Assembly (NCBI RefSeq): GCF_905475345.1
Contig: NC_066601.1
Location: 4,195,501 to 4,259,500, forward strand
Reading direction: 5' to 3'
DNA from: Vespula vulgaris
Lineage: Eukaryota; Arthropoda; Insecta; Hymenoptera; Vespidae
Length of the DNA: 64,000 nucleotides
Shown here: piece after piece, positions 40,062-52,060 of the stretch
Layout of the letters: every line of letters starts with the position of its first letter
Numbering within the stretch: position 1 is the first letter of the stretch
Notes under the pieces: model-generated
What the model saw: the letters and a program-made list of their open reading frames with translations, nothing else
Told to the model about the DNA's origin: nothing
The model's database searches: none
Position numbers and translations under genes: made by a program

Positions 40062-41330
40062 TCATATTTACTGGTAGGTATATGAAAAAAATAATACTTC
40101 TTCGAATTTCTATTTACACATATCGAATCACATACGAATATTTACACAATCGAATTACATATCGAATATTTACACATACGATCAAAGTAATAAATGTTCC
40201 ATAATAATTGTATATAATCGAGAAAGCGCGATTATCGAAAAGAAAGGAACGAAAAAGCATAATACATATGTAAAGAAGTACAAAGAGAACTAATATATTG
40301 AGATATTAATTGAATAATATTATATAGGTGACGAGAATTAAACCACGACAATACGCATTATTTTTGGACAGCACTATCTATATTATTTCTTAGAAAGTAC
40401 TTATATTCGAAGCGAAAGCAGATGACAAAAAAAAAGAAAGAAACACACAGTATTTTTATACACAGACAGTACACACACGCAAATAAACGTCGAGCTTGGC
40501 CCAACGCACCGACACATTCGTAAAATTCGTATCTATACATATGTACATATATACGTATATACACACACATAAACACATCGACAGCCTAGCGTCGGAGTTG
40601 TATACATACACAGATTGTTTTTTTTATTTTTCACATTTGCTCAGGAAACAAAGAAAGAAGTTCACTTACCGGTAGTAGCTTTTAATCCTTCGAACGACGA
40701 ACATCTTAATTCTGGAAGACGGAGTACTACCACTGATTCTATTCTATCTCGTGAAATTCTTGAAAATCTGAAAAATGTGAAATCTTATATTAATACAGGA
40801 TAAAATTAAAGTGTGTGTGTGTGTGTGTGTGTGTGTCAAAAAAGGAGAAGATAGAAAAGTGTATGTGGTATATATAATGCATAAAAAGATTCATACGTGT
40901 GTGTACGTTTGTATGGATATATATAAGAAAATCGAATATGAAACAAAATATCGATCAATCATAATTATAAACGAAAAATTATTGATCAGAACATTGTTAA
41001 AAAGCAGGAGAAGTATCGATATTGTGAAAATTAAGCTAGAAAATTGAAAAAAAAAAGTACGAGGCAATAGTTCCCGGGGGATCAACGAAAGGCCGATTTT
41101 ATTTTCGCGAATATCTTTTAAACGCCATAATATCCCGACTCGCGAACACGGCCTCTTTAAAATCACGTGTTTAACTATCGATTGATGTATAATAATCAGG
41201 TGTACGTCGGAAAAATTTGCTAACTACCTGTAATTAACGAAAACGACGGGGCGACGTATTTGCTTGGTACGAACTGAAGCAGCAATGGCGTCATCTACAC
41301 CGTGAACTTGTTAGTGAAGCTAGAAACAGT
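38955..41330 (-). repeat. Duplicated first-exon/second-exon cassette
   Basis: Two diverged copies of a cassette lie in direct order: about 40670-41330 and about 38955-39720. Shared parts include the promoter-proximal exon with its AATTACAG|GTA donor, the stretch GCGAATATCTTTTAAACGC, the block around CTATCGATTGAT, a GT microsatellite, and the second exon beginning ATTTTxAAGAATTTC. The copies therefore look like duplicated alternative promoters of one minus-strand transcript. Confidence 0.65.
40015..40059. repeat. (AT)n microsatellite
   Basis: An uninterrupted AT run of about 44 bases in the left arm of the repeat locus; shorter GT runs lie at 39101-39118, 39279-39298 and 40810-40836. Confidence 0.95.
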
Positions 41331-41745
41331 ACGTATATTTGCGTCATTTTAGAAATAAAACGCACTAATAAATATATTACTTTTTCTTAATATTTTATTG
41401 AAAAAATAGCACAGAATATAATATTCAATCGCAAAAAGATCATTGAGAATGGTTATGAAACATCTTCACGTTTTCTATTGACTCGTAAAATTCCCGCCAA
41501 ATGCGTAGATTCCCGCGTAATGTACCAACCTATGCTTCTTCTCTCTCCTACTTCGGGAGTCAAGAAACGACTAGGTAATAAATCGAATAATCAATGAATT
41601 TAACTTTCTATGATTAATATCTCTTGTAAATGTTCGGAAAGATATTTAATTATATTTGTCTATAGATTGTCCTATAAATATAAATTATTAAATAATTTCT
41701 ATTCGAAAGTATTTATTATGTACTCGTTGGTAGGTAGAAGTTCTA

Positions 41746-41798
41746 ATGGCTTTGAAAGAAGAAGAAGCTGCAAAGAAGAAGAAATTGATCGGAATAAG
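41746..41798 (+). CDS. Candidate alternative first coding exon of the tandem-exon gene
   Basis: A plus-strand ATG at 41746 opens a lysine/glutamate-rich frame of 17 codons (MALKEEEAAKKKKLIGI plus AG) ending at a consensus donor AAG|GTAAGA in phase 2. The next exon downstream, 42474-42530, accepts phase 2. It could thus be a second N terminus for the protein below, or the start of another gene. No promoter motif is clear. Confidence 0.35.
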
Positions 41799-42088
41799 GT
41801 AAGAAAAAACAGAGATTTAGTCTAGATTTTCGAACATTTTTGATCTATATAAATTTTGAAAAGCATTAGGATATTGACCAATATCATATTTTGTAAAAAT
41901 ATCTCTTTTTCATCGCAAAATTTGCGAACAAAAATACTCTCGCTTGTTGGTTGTCACACAGATGCTGCACACATTGACACAAATCCATGGAATCCAGTAT
42001 AAAAACATTGGCTACAATCTGTAAAAATACTGACCTGTGTAAATCAGTACGCTTCATTCGTTATTTCTTAAAAAAATTTGTCCTTTTG

Positions 42089-44007
42089 ATGCAAAGGTAA
42101 GCACAAACACATACTTTTTCATTTCTTGGTACACATTTCCTATGTAGCTACTTAAGAATTTCGAATTAGTTTTTTTTTATATTCCGATGAGTGAATATCC
42201 GATGAGAATCTATCTTTCTAAAGGCGAAAGCTCAGAAATTAATATTTTCTATAATTTTACAATTGTTTAAACAGTTTTCATGTACATTCATTACAAAAAA
42301 CTAATATATAAACAATAATAGATTCGTTTAACAACACAAAGACCGTATCATACGAGAAACAAAAAAATTTCAATTTAATATTTTAATATTTGGCAAATTT
42401 TCGTCACAGCATCATTGATTTCGTGTAACATAACATACACGACTTTTATTTACTTTCATTATTATTTTGTTAGTTTCCTTTTGTACGCCGACAAGTGCAC
42501 ATCTGAATACTCGCAGCACACGCTCCGCAAGTATGAGAGAAGAATAATGTAAGTACATTAATCGATCACTCGTTCATTCAATAAATTATACGATTTCTAT
42601 CATTCTAGAATGAAACGGAGTGGTGGGGATACCGTGCCACTTGGGGGAAATATAAGTCGGCCGCCTTTGACAGTGGGACCGGTCATGCCACGAATTTCTA
42701 ACACTCACATCTCAATCCTCGCGGTACGCATGCTCCGCAAGTAAGAGAGAAGAGTTAATGTAAGAACATTAATCGATTACTCATTCATTCAATAATCTAT
42801 ACGATTTCTATCTTTGTAGAATGAAACGGAGTGGTGGGGATACTGTGCCACTTGGGGGAAATATAAGGCGACCGCCCTTGGCAATGGGTCCAGTCATGCC
42901 ACCAATTTCCACCACACGAATCTCAATCCTCGCGGTACGCATGCTCCGCAAGTAAGAGAGAAGAGTTAATGTAAGAACATTAATCGATCACTCATTCATT
43001 CAATGATCTATACGATTTCTATCTTTGTAGAATGAAACGGAGTGGTGGGGATACTGTGCCATTTGGGGGGAATATAAGGCGACCCCCCTTGGCAGTGGGT
43101 CCAGTCATCCCGCGAATTTCCACCACTCGAATCTCAATCCTCGCGGTACGCACGCTCCGCAAGTAAGAGAGAAGAGTTAATGTAAGAACATTAATCGATT
43201 ACTCATTCATTCAATGATCTATACGATTTCTATCTTTGTAGAATGAAACGGAGTGGTGGGGATACTGTGCCATTTGGGGGGAATATAAGGCGACCCCCCT
43301 TGGCAGTGGGTCCAGTCATCCCGCGAATTTCCACCACTCGAATCTCAATCCTCGCGGTACGCACGCTCCGCAAGTAAGAGAGAAGAGTTAATGTAAGAAC
43401 ATTAATCGATTACTCATTCATTCAATGATCTATACGATTTCTATCTTTGTAGAATGAAACGGAGTGGTGGGGATACTGTGCCATTTGGGGGGAATATAAG
43501 GCGACCCCCCTTGGCAGTGGGTCCAGTCATCCCGCGAATTTCCACCACTCGAATCTCAATCCTCGCGGTACGCATGCTCCGCAAGTAAGAGAGAAGAGTT
43601 AATGTAAGAACATTAATCGATCACTCATTCAGTCAATGATCTATACGATTTCTATCTTTGTAGAATGAAACGGAGTGGTGGGGATACTGTGCCATTTGGG
43701 GGGAATATAAGGCGACCCCCCTTGGCAGTGGGTCCAGTCATCCCGCAAATTTCCACCACTCGAATCTCAATCCTCGCGGTACGCATGCTCCGCAAGTAAG
43801 AGAGAAGAGTTAATGTAAGAACATTAATCGATCACTCATTCAGTCAATGATCTATACGATTTCTATCTTTGTAGAATGAAACGGAGTGGTGGGGATACTG
43901 TGCCATTTGGGGGGAATATATGGCGACCACCCTTGGCAGTGGGTCCAGTCATGCCACGAATTTCCACCATTCAAATCTCAATCTCAACGAAGATTTTACG
44001 CAAGTAG
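42089..44007 (+). CDS. Unrecognised protein built from seven tandem 132-nt exons
   Basis: A start codon at 42089 (ATGCAAAG|GTAAGC) leads in phase to exon 42474-42530 and then seven near-identical exons: 42609-42740, 42820-42951, 43031-43162, 43242-43373, 43453-43584, 43664-43795 and 43875-44007. The last ends in TAG where the other copies have the splice donor. Total 329 residues: a 22-residue head (MQSFLLYADKCTSEYS...) and seven 44-residue repeats. Each repeat starts MKRSGGDTVP, contains GGNI-RRPPL and GPV-PRIS, and ends in VRxLRK. All seven are open in this frame, and several differences between copies are silent. The repeats are basic, glycine/proline-rich, with KR, RR and RK pairs but no clear signal peptide. 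The same bases are also open in another frame in six copies, so coding status is probable, not proven. Confidence 0.5.
42609..44007 (+). repeat. Tandem array, 7 units of exactly 211 bp
   Basis: The same ATGAAACGG landmark occurs at 42610, 42821, 43032, 43243, 43454, 43665 and 43876, always 211 bases apart. Each unit is one exon of 132 nt plus one 79-nt intron (donor CGCAA|GTAAGA, acceptor CTTTGTAG). Units 3-6 are almost identical; units 1 and 7 are the most diverged, as expected for an array that grows from its middle. Confidence 0.95.
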
Positions 44008-44147
44008 AATGTTGTATTACTCATATTTTCGTATTTCTATACTGTTTCTTTTGTTTCGGACTTCCACTGTCGACTTTCGGAGGACCTCGACAGTCCTTCT
44101 CCATGGGGGACTTAGAAATTTCCATAGGATGCCATAGGAGCGAGTAT

Positions 44148-44870
44148 TAACGAACAGTTAATACGAATATACAAAAGATTATTGATTTTAGGCTTAAATG
44201 CGAAGTGGGGATAGTCGGCTTCGAATGACGACAACAAAGTCGCGCCTTCGACGGACCTTTACAGTTCCTAGTTCAGTTGTGCTTTGTATTTCGACGAGGG
44301 AACTTAGAAAATTTCGCGGATGCCATTCGTGCGAGGATTAACGAACAGTTAATTCAAATATACAACAATTCATTTGATTTGAGACTTAATTTCAAAGTGG
44401 GGATAGTCGGCTTCGAATGACGACAACAAAGTCACGCCTTCGACGGACCTTTACAGTCCCTAGTTCAGTTGTGCTTTATATTTCGACGAGGGAACTTAGA
44501 AAATTTCGCGGATGCCATTCGTGCGAGCATTAACGAACAGTTATTTCAAATATACAACAGTTTATTTGATTTGAGACTTAAATTCAAAGTGGGGATAGTC
44601 GGCTACGAATGACGACAACAATGTCGCGCCTTCGACGGACCTTTACAGTTCCTAGTTCAGTTGTGCTTTGTATTTCGACGAGGGAACTTAGAAAATTTCG
44701 CGGATGCCATTCGTGCGAGCATTAACGAACAGTTAATTCAAATATACAACAGTTTATTTGGTTTGAGACTTAAATTCGAAGTGGGGATAGTCGGCTTCGA
44801 TTGATGACAACAAAGTCGCACCTTCGACTGACTTATATAGTTCCTAGTTCAGTTGTGCTTTGGACTTCGA
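44148..44870 (+). repeat. Tandem array, about 3.7 units of 192 bp
   Basis: The landmark TAACGAACAGTTA (with small changes) occurs at 44148, 44339, 44531 and 44723, spacing 191-192 bases. Units share GTGGGGATAGTCGGCT, GACGACAACAA and TTCGACGAGGGAACTTAG. The array directly follows the 211-bp exon array and has no obvious open frame throughout. Confidence 0.9.
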
Positions 44871-45300
44871 CGAGGGAACTTAGAAAATTTTGTACTTTCG
44901 TGGAACTTTGACAATCTATCTCCTCGAGTGGACTTAGAAATTTTCGCACTTTCGGGGGACTTAGAAAATTTGTATCCACGATTGAACTTAGAAATTTTCA
45001 CAGTTTTGAGGGACTTTGACAATCTATCTCAACGACTGGACTTAGAAATTTTTGCAGGATACCATTCGAGGAAGTATTAACAAAGAGTCCACTCAAGTAT
45101 ATTTTCTATCACTCGTATTTTCATAATTCTATACTATTTCTTTTGTTTTAGACTTAGATTCTGCAATTTCGGAGGACTTTGACAATCTTCCGCCCTGAGT
45201 GGACTTAGAAATTTTCGCACTTTCGGGGAACTTTAACAATCTATCACCACGAGTGGACTTAGAAATTTTCGCAGAATGCCATTTGAGAGAATATTAACGA
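44850..45300 (+). repeat. Short internal repeats (GGACTTAGAAATTTTCGCA type)
   Basis: A block of about 70-80 bases repeats with divergence, carrying GACTTTGACAATCTATCTC and GGACTTAGAAATTTTCGCA. One frame (44853-45080) reads through as a repeated LEIF/FDNLS pattern, 75 residues. The same elements appear in the 192-bp units, so this looks like a decayed extension of that array. Whether the frame is translated is unknown. Confidence 0.6.
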
Positions 45301-47300
45301 AAACTTAAAGTAAGTATACTTCTCTATCACATATTTGTTGAACGATTTATACAACCTTTTATTATAACAGTGATACCGATTATTTTGTTTCTATTTTTAT
45401 GTTTCAGAACCTCGACACAATTGCCCGCATTGCAATGATGTAATCGAGTGTTAGTATCGCTAAAATAAATTTATTCAGAAGTAGAAGCAGTGTTTGTTCG
45501 TTCGCGTTTCGCGATTTAAACCAAAAGTGTTTTTGCATAGACTGCGCGCAATGCAGTCGTTAGAGTCAGTGTTTGTTCGTAAAGTTATTTGCTTTCTTAA
45601 CAGTCGCACCGACTGTATTTATAATATATAGTAGAGTTTCGCGAAATAAATTCAGTGACCGTTCGTTAAAAAATAACTACCGCGAATTAGAGTCAGTGCA
45701 TCACTGAAGAGGATCTCGACCAACTTCGATGTCGACCTACCTCATTTTCAACCAACTACAAATCATCCACCCTCAATTTCGACCTAAATCGCGGTCCAGT
45801 GTTTTGGAGCCATCGCAGAACTTCTTAAGCAGTAAGTTAATTTTTAAATCCCTCCGATCACTCAATCATGTCGAGGACGAAAGGTCCGAATCGGCACGGG
45901 TGATTGGTTGTAATTAATCAGTAGAAGAGCAATGAGTGACCACGAGTAAGTTTCTTCGGAGATTTACTCGTGAATGGTTTACTTTTTGATTTATTTATTA
46001 GATCAGGATAGAGTCTTCTTGCTTAAACGCGTTAATTATAATTATTTGAAGTTTTGAATATTTGAATGCATTTTTAAATAATTTTCTCTCGCGAAAATAG
46101 TAAAGTATCGCGATATTCGCGAATTTTAATAATGAATAAGCAAGAAGACATTCGCGACGGATAGTCTCTGGATTACAAGCGAAATTGTATAATTTATTTT
46201 CTAATAATTAGAGTAATCGCTTGTAAGAAGGAACGTCCAATGATTTTTCATTACATTTTTAAATAAAGATTAATGAATTTTATTAATAAAAGAAAGTCTC
46301 AATAGAGTCATTGCTTTTGAAAGAATAAAGTAGAGTAGAGTCGTTTATGAAAGATAAAGAGACTTGTAGAATCATAACGCGTAGAACATAGAATAAATTA
46401 ATAAATTTTTAGCTTAGGATTTTCAGCAATTAATATATTAATTCTCGTTTCTCTTTCGATGCTTTCTTGATTTTTCGTTTCAGGTTTGGTTTAGAGTTGC
46501 GTTAGGTGTATTAGTTTACTTCCATGTCTTAGAATAAGGGCTGTTTTTAGTTTTTGACGGTAGGGACGATAGTTATTGAACGTGTTTTGTAGTTGTGGTT
46601 AGGGCACGAAGCAAAGAAGAGGCTATATGCCGAAAAGGCCCCCACAAACTGTGGCTCAAGAGGGCAACTGATAAACTATTGAGTTATTTTCGAAAGTTCC
46701 ATAGAACTCTTCGAAAATGGCTCTTAGTCATATTTTAATTTTACCATGTCGTCACTCAAAATGCTCTTATATAGTAGTATATAGTAGTAATGTAGATTTG
46801 AGAAGCTGAGACGATGTAATATTCCGTCTCCTAACCTACACGCGCATGCGAATAGAATTTTTACATATTTTATGCATTTTTATTATTAAAGTCGAGTAAT
46901 CGCGTTTTTCTTTTCCAAGTTTTAATTAAAATCATAATTTCATTTTAATAAAATCTAGCCTTACATTAAAGTCGAGACATAAATTTTTCACTTTTTATTT
47001 TTTTTAAGTTTAATTAAACTCATAATTTTATCTTTATAAAATCAAATTTTATTTGCTTGAAATATAAATTAGATTACGCCGGTAATGCGTATTCTATAGT
47101 AGAGTCACTGTCATTTAGATACTCACGTGAGCGATTAGAAGTCCTACCGGGGACTTTGTTTTATTTAACGGTGATTACTTAATTATGCCAGTTTCGCGAA
47201 TTTCAGAGTAGAGTCATCGTTAGCTTGTGTGTTCACAGATGCAGCAACCTCCTCGCGGCATGACCTGGGTCAGAAGAACTTAAGATATATATGAAAATCA
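45100..47300 (+). ncRNA. Right arm of the repeat locus, inverted counterpart of the left arm
   Basis: The plus strand has an acceptor TTTATGTTTCAG at about 45398-45409, an AATAAA near 45461, and sequences that match the minus strand of the left arm: 45866-45925 with about 37310-37370, 46281-46380 with 36700-36790, and 46605-46680 with about 35240-35360. TAGAGTCAGTG and GTAGAGTC motifs recur. I find no long open frame that survives in both arms. Confidence 0.5.
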
Positions 47301-47382
47301 TATTTTAATTACATCTCAAGTATATGCGAGCAAGTGGCTGCACATTACAACGTTTCTCCAAAATCTGTTTTCTATCTAAAGT

Positions 47383-50120
47383 CTCGGGTGGGACCCTTGG
47401 GAGGGGCCCTCGGGTGTGGGCCTTAGGCGGGTTCGGTTCTTTCACTAGGGAAAAATCAAACTTAATTATGGTACTTTGATTTTTGTCGTGTGAAACGATT
47501 TCTACGGAATGCACACTCATCGTCCGGAATTCTATTTCTTTCAAGCACATTTACGCAAATACTCCTCGTTTCATTCTCTATTTTTCTTTTCTTCTTCTCT
47601 TTTCCTCTTTTCTTTGTATTTCTTTACATTTTTCTAATGTTTTTTTTTTATGTTTCAGAGCAGAACATCGAGGAACGGATCATCGAGGAAGGATCATCAT
47701 GAAATTAAATTTTTACAGGGAATTTATTAAATATAAATGTCTTTTTGCATATAATTTTCCATATAATGTTTACTCTTATATTTAACATTTACTAACTTTT
47801 TAATTTTTGCTTTTATATTCAGTTTTTATTATATTTTTAATTTTTGCTTTCATATTTAACTTTAATGTACTTTTTAATTTTTGCTTTTATGTTTAATTTT
47901 TAATATCTCTTTAATGTTTGCTTTTATTTTATCTCTACTTCTATTCTTCTTCTGTTTCAGATTAGGTGATCGAGGGACGGATCATCGTGGGATTTTTACA
48001 CGGAAGTTAAAGGAACCTTTCTGCATATAACGTTTGTTATATGCAGGAAGGGTATGTCTCCTTGCTTCCGTACGCGAATGATAGGGAAAACACTCACGCG
48101 CGTGACGGCCGGCACGCGCGTGGGTGTTCGCGAGCGCGAGATTAAGTCCTACCGAGGACTCCGCTTTGATTTTTTAAATCGAAATAGACACGACCGGTCG
48201 TGTCTCGAGATGTCTGAAGCCGACGGTGTGGACGGTGGAGCGATCTGTAAGCGGGGTTTTATACATCTCCAGTTTGCTGAGAAGCTCGAAGCTCCCGAAG
48301 CGGAAAGGCATCTCGGATCGCGGATTTTAGAGTAGAGTCTTCGTTAGCCCGTGGGTCCCCAGATGCAGCTACCTCCTCGTGGTGGGACCTGGGTCGGTAG
48401 TACTTGCGATATATTGAAATCTGTCAAATTATTTCTAAAATCTTTAATTAAATTATATATGTTATCTAAAATCTATAATGAAATTGTATAAATAATCATA
48501 TAGCGCAAGTACTACCGGGCGGATGGCTGCATATTTCGATCTTTTTCCAAAATCTCTCTTCTCTCAAATTTCAGTTAGACGTTAAATTAATTACATTTTA
48601 TATTACTAATCATACTTTAACAGATAAATAGATCGGATATATGAAAATTCTAAATTAATAAAGTTATAAAGTTAATACGAAAACGCACAGAAAACTTTTC
48701 TGTCGCACTTATGTTCTCTGTCATTTATACTTATTCTTCTTTACTTTTATTACTTATATACTTTTATTCATTATATTAATTATATACTTTTAGTAATTAT
48801 AGACTTTTGATGATCAATGATTATATATTTTTATTTATTATATTAATTACTTTTATTAACTTTTATTAATCATTAGTCTCCAATTAAATCCGTAATTTTA
48901 TTTTTATAAAATCAAGTTTTATATTAAAGTAATAATTTCGAAACGTATATAAAATGGCAATTGTGAGGACCACTGAAAGTACATTGTATAAAAGTGCACA
49001 TGGGAATGAAACAAGAACATTTAAATACATAGCATATTCTCGTCTCACTTTTACAGGAAAGATACCTAACAGGATTCCAGTATTACTCAGCCTATGGTTG
49101 CATATTGTAGATTGAACGATTATTTTAAACAATTGATTAACTTGTTCATTAACTCCTCTATCTTCTCTCGGGTGGGACCCTTGGGAGGGGCCCTCGGGTG
49201 TGGGCCTTAGGCGGGTTCGGTTCTTTCACTAGGGAAAAATCAAACTCAATTATGGTACTTTGATTTTTGTCGTGTGAAACGATTTCTACGGAATGCACAC
49301 TCATCGTCCGGAATTCTATTTCTTTCAAGCACATTTACTCAAATACTCCTCGTTTCATTCTCTATTTTTCTTTTCTTCTTCTCTTTTCCTCTTTTCTTTG
49401 TATTTCTTTACATTTTTCTAATGTTTTTTTTTATGTTTCAGAGCAGAACATCGAGGAACGGATCATCGAGGAAGGATCATCATGAAATTAAATTTTTACA
49501 GGGAATTTATTAAATATAAATGTCTTTTTGCATATAATTTTCCATATAATGTTTACTCTTATATTTAACATTTACTAACTTTTTAATTTTTGCTTTTATA
49601 TTCAGTTTTTATTATATTTTTAATTTTTGCTTTCATATTTAACTTTAATGTACTTTTTAATTTTTGCTTTTATGTTTAATTTTTAATATCTCTTTAATGT
49701 TTGCTTTTATTTTATCTCTACTTCTATTCTTCTTCTGTTTCAGATTAGGTGATCGAGGGACGGATGATCGTGGGATTTTTACACGGAAGTTAAAGGAACC
49801 TTTCTGCATATAATCTTTATTATATGTAGGGAGGGTATGTCTCCTTGCTTCCGTACGCGAATGATAGGAAAAACACTCACGCGCGTGACGGCCGGCACGC
49901 GCGTGGGTGTTCGCGAGCGCGAGATTAAGTCCTACCGAGGACTCCGCTTTGATTTTTTAAATCGAAATAGACACGACCGGTCGTGTCTCGAGATGTCTGA
50001 AGCCGACGGTGTGGACGGTGGAGCAATCTGTAAGCGGGGTTTTATACATCTCCAGTTTGCTGAGAAGCCCGAAGCTCCCGAAGCGGAAAGGCATCTCGGT
50101 TCGCGGATTTTAGAGTAGAG
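47383..50120 (+). repeat. Segmental duplication, block A (47383-48337 and 49167-50120; partial copy 52425-52815)
   Basis: The two blocks are about 955 bp each, offset 1783-1784 bases, and nearly identical over introns, exon-like pieces and hairpin modules. A third partial copy lies at an offset of about 4471. Blocks start at the sequence CTCGGGTGGGACCCTTGGGA. Confidence 0.92.
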
Positions 50121-52060
50121 TCTCCGTTAGCCCGTGGGTCCTCAGAAGCAGCAACCTCCTCGCGGTGGGACCTGGGTCGGAAGTACTTGCCCTATGTCAA
50201 CGTCTTACGGTATGCAAGTATTACCGAGCGAATGGCTGCATATTTCCAAATCTTTTCCAAAATCTTTTCGATATAATTCCAAATGGAACGTCGAAGTTCG
50301 TACATTTTACATTGTTTCTTACACCTTCCGTACATTCGGCAATAAATACGCAATCATTTCAATTCATTGAAAGGTACAGCCTTGCAGCAATTGAAATAAT
50401 TATTCGAGAATAATTATCATAGTTTCTTCTCTCGGGTGGGACCCTTGGGATGGGCCCTTGGGCGTGGGCTTCTGTGCGGGTCTCCTTCTTTCAGTACCAA
50501 AAAATTCAGCTCGACTTTCGTACACTGACTTCGGTCGAATTCATTTTCTCTTTTCTTTTCTATGTCCATCTTTTCATTTCAATCTCATCGTTTTCATACG
50601 TGCGTGTGTTTCATTGTAACTTCCGGATTTCCTTTCTTTCTATTCTTCTGAGTTTTATCGTATTCACGTGCGCGCATGTTCCGGTTTTCTTTTCCTCTTT
50701 CTCTTCTTCGCGGTTTTCGATATGTCGGCGAAAGGTTCGTTTCATAATCGATTGCCAGACGCGAATACGGGTAGGATAGGAAGAACACTCACGCCTGTGT
50801 CGGCGGGCACAGATGTGGTGTTCTCGGGCGCGAATAAAAGTCCTACGGTAAAGGACTCCGTTTGATTGCTAAAACGAATAAATGACCGGTCGTGTGTCGG
50901 TTTATGTGCTGCCGAGTAGTATGGTGTGCTATCCGTAAGCGTGGACTGACCCTCCTCCAGTTAGCCGCCTGAATTCTCGGTTAGTGCGTAAAACGTCGCG
51001 AACGCGAATTTAGAGTAGAGTCACCGTTATTATAACACTCCCGGGAGTGTTCGGGCGCGATTAAAAGTCCTACCGAGGACTTCGTTTTGTAGAACGCCGA
51101 TTATTTGATCACGCCGGTCACGCGAATTTTAGAGTAGAGCCCCCGTTAGTCCGTGGGTCCCCAGATGCAGCTACCTCCTCGTGGTGGGACCTGGGTCGGT
51201 AGTACTTGCGATATATGGAAATCTGTCAAATTATATCTAAAATCTTTAATTAAATTATATATGTTATCTAAAATTTATAACGAAATTGTATATATAATCA
51301 TATAGCGCAAGTACTACCGGGCGGATGGCTGCATATTTCGATCTTTTTCCAAAATCTCTCTTCTCTCAAATTTCAGTTAGACGTTAAATTAATTACATTT
51401 TATATTGCTAATCATACTTTAACAGATAAATAGATCGGATATATGAAAATTCTAAATTAATAAAGTTATAAAGTTAATACGAAAACGCACAGAAAACTTT
51501 TCTGTCGCACTTATGTTCTCTGTCATTTATACTTATTCTTCTTTACTTTTATTACTTATATACTTTTATTCATTATATTAATTATATACTTTTAGTAATT
51601 ATAGACTTTTGATGATCAATGATTATATATTTTTATTTATTATATTAATTACTTTTATTAACTTTTATTAATCATTAGTCTCCAATTAAATCCGTAATTT
51701 TATTTTTATAAAATCAAGTTTTATATTAAAGTAATAATTTCGAAACGTATATAAAATGGCAATTGTGAGGACCACTGAAAGTACATTGTATAAAAGTGCA
51801 CATGGGAATGAAACAAGAACATTTAAATACATAGCATATTCTCGTCTCACTTTTACAGAAAAGATACCTAACAGGATTCCACTATTACTCAGCCTATGGT
51901 TGCATATTGTAGATTGAACGATTATTTTAAACAGTTGATTAACTTGTTCATTAACTCCTCTATCTTCTCTCGGGTGGGACCCTTGGGAGGGGCCCTCGGG
52001 TGTGGGCCTTAGGCGGGTTTCGTTCTTTCACTAAGAAACAATTAAACTGATTTATGGTAC
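48340..52060 (+). repeat. Segmental duplication, block B (48340-49258 and 51142-52060)
   Basis: About 920 bp duplicated at an offset of 2802 bases with only a few substitutions (for example a C for a G in the copies near 49080 and 51882). It includes the long paired stem described separately and an AT-rich stretch with TTTATTACTTATATAC-like sequence. Confidence 0.92.

Larger units (their letters stand above)
36680..41330 (-). ncRNA. Left arm of the repeat locus: spliced minus-strand transcript, probably non-coding
   Basis: Minus-strand exon signals: alternative first exons ending at donors near 41227 (TTACAG|GTAGTT) and 39611 (TTACAG|GTAATT), each with a TCAGT initiator-like site about 40-80 nt upstream; exons 40670-40767 (TTTTTCAG acceptor, GTAAGT donor) and 38955-39025 (TTTTTCAG, GTAAGT); and donors at 38003 (CCA|GTAAGT) and near 37268 (CCGTGAGTAA). 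None carries a long open frame. Several segments are inverted copies of plus-strand sequence at 45,550-46,760. Motifs GAGTAGAGTC and TAGAGTCA recur. I do not recognise the transcript; a poorly conserved small protein cannot be excluded. Confidence 0.5.
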
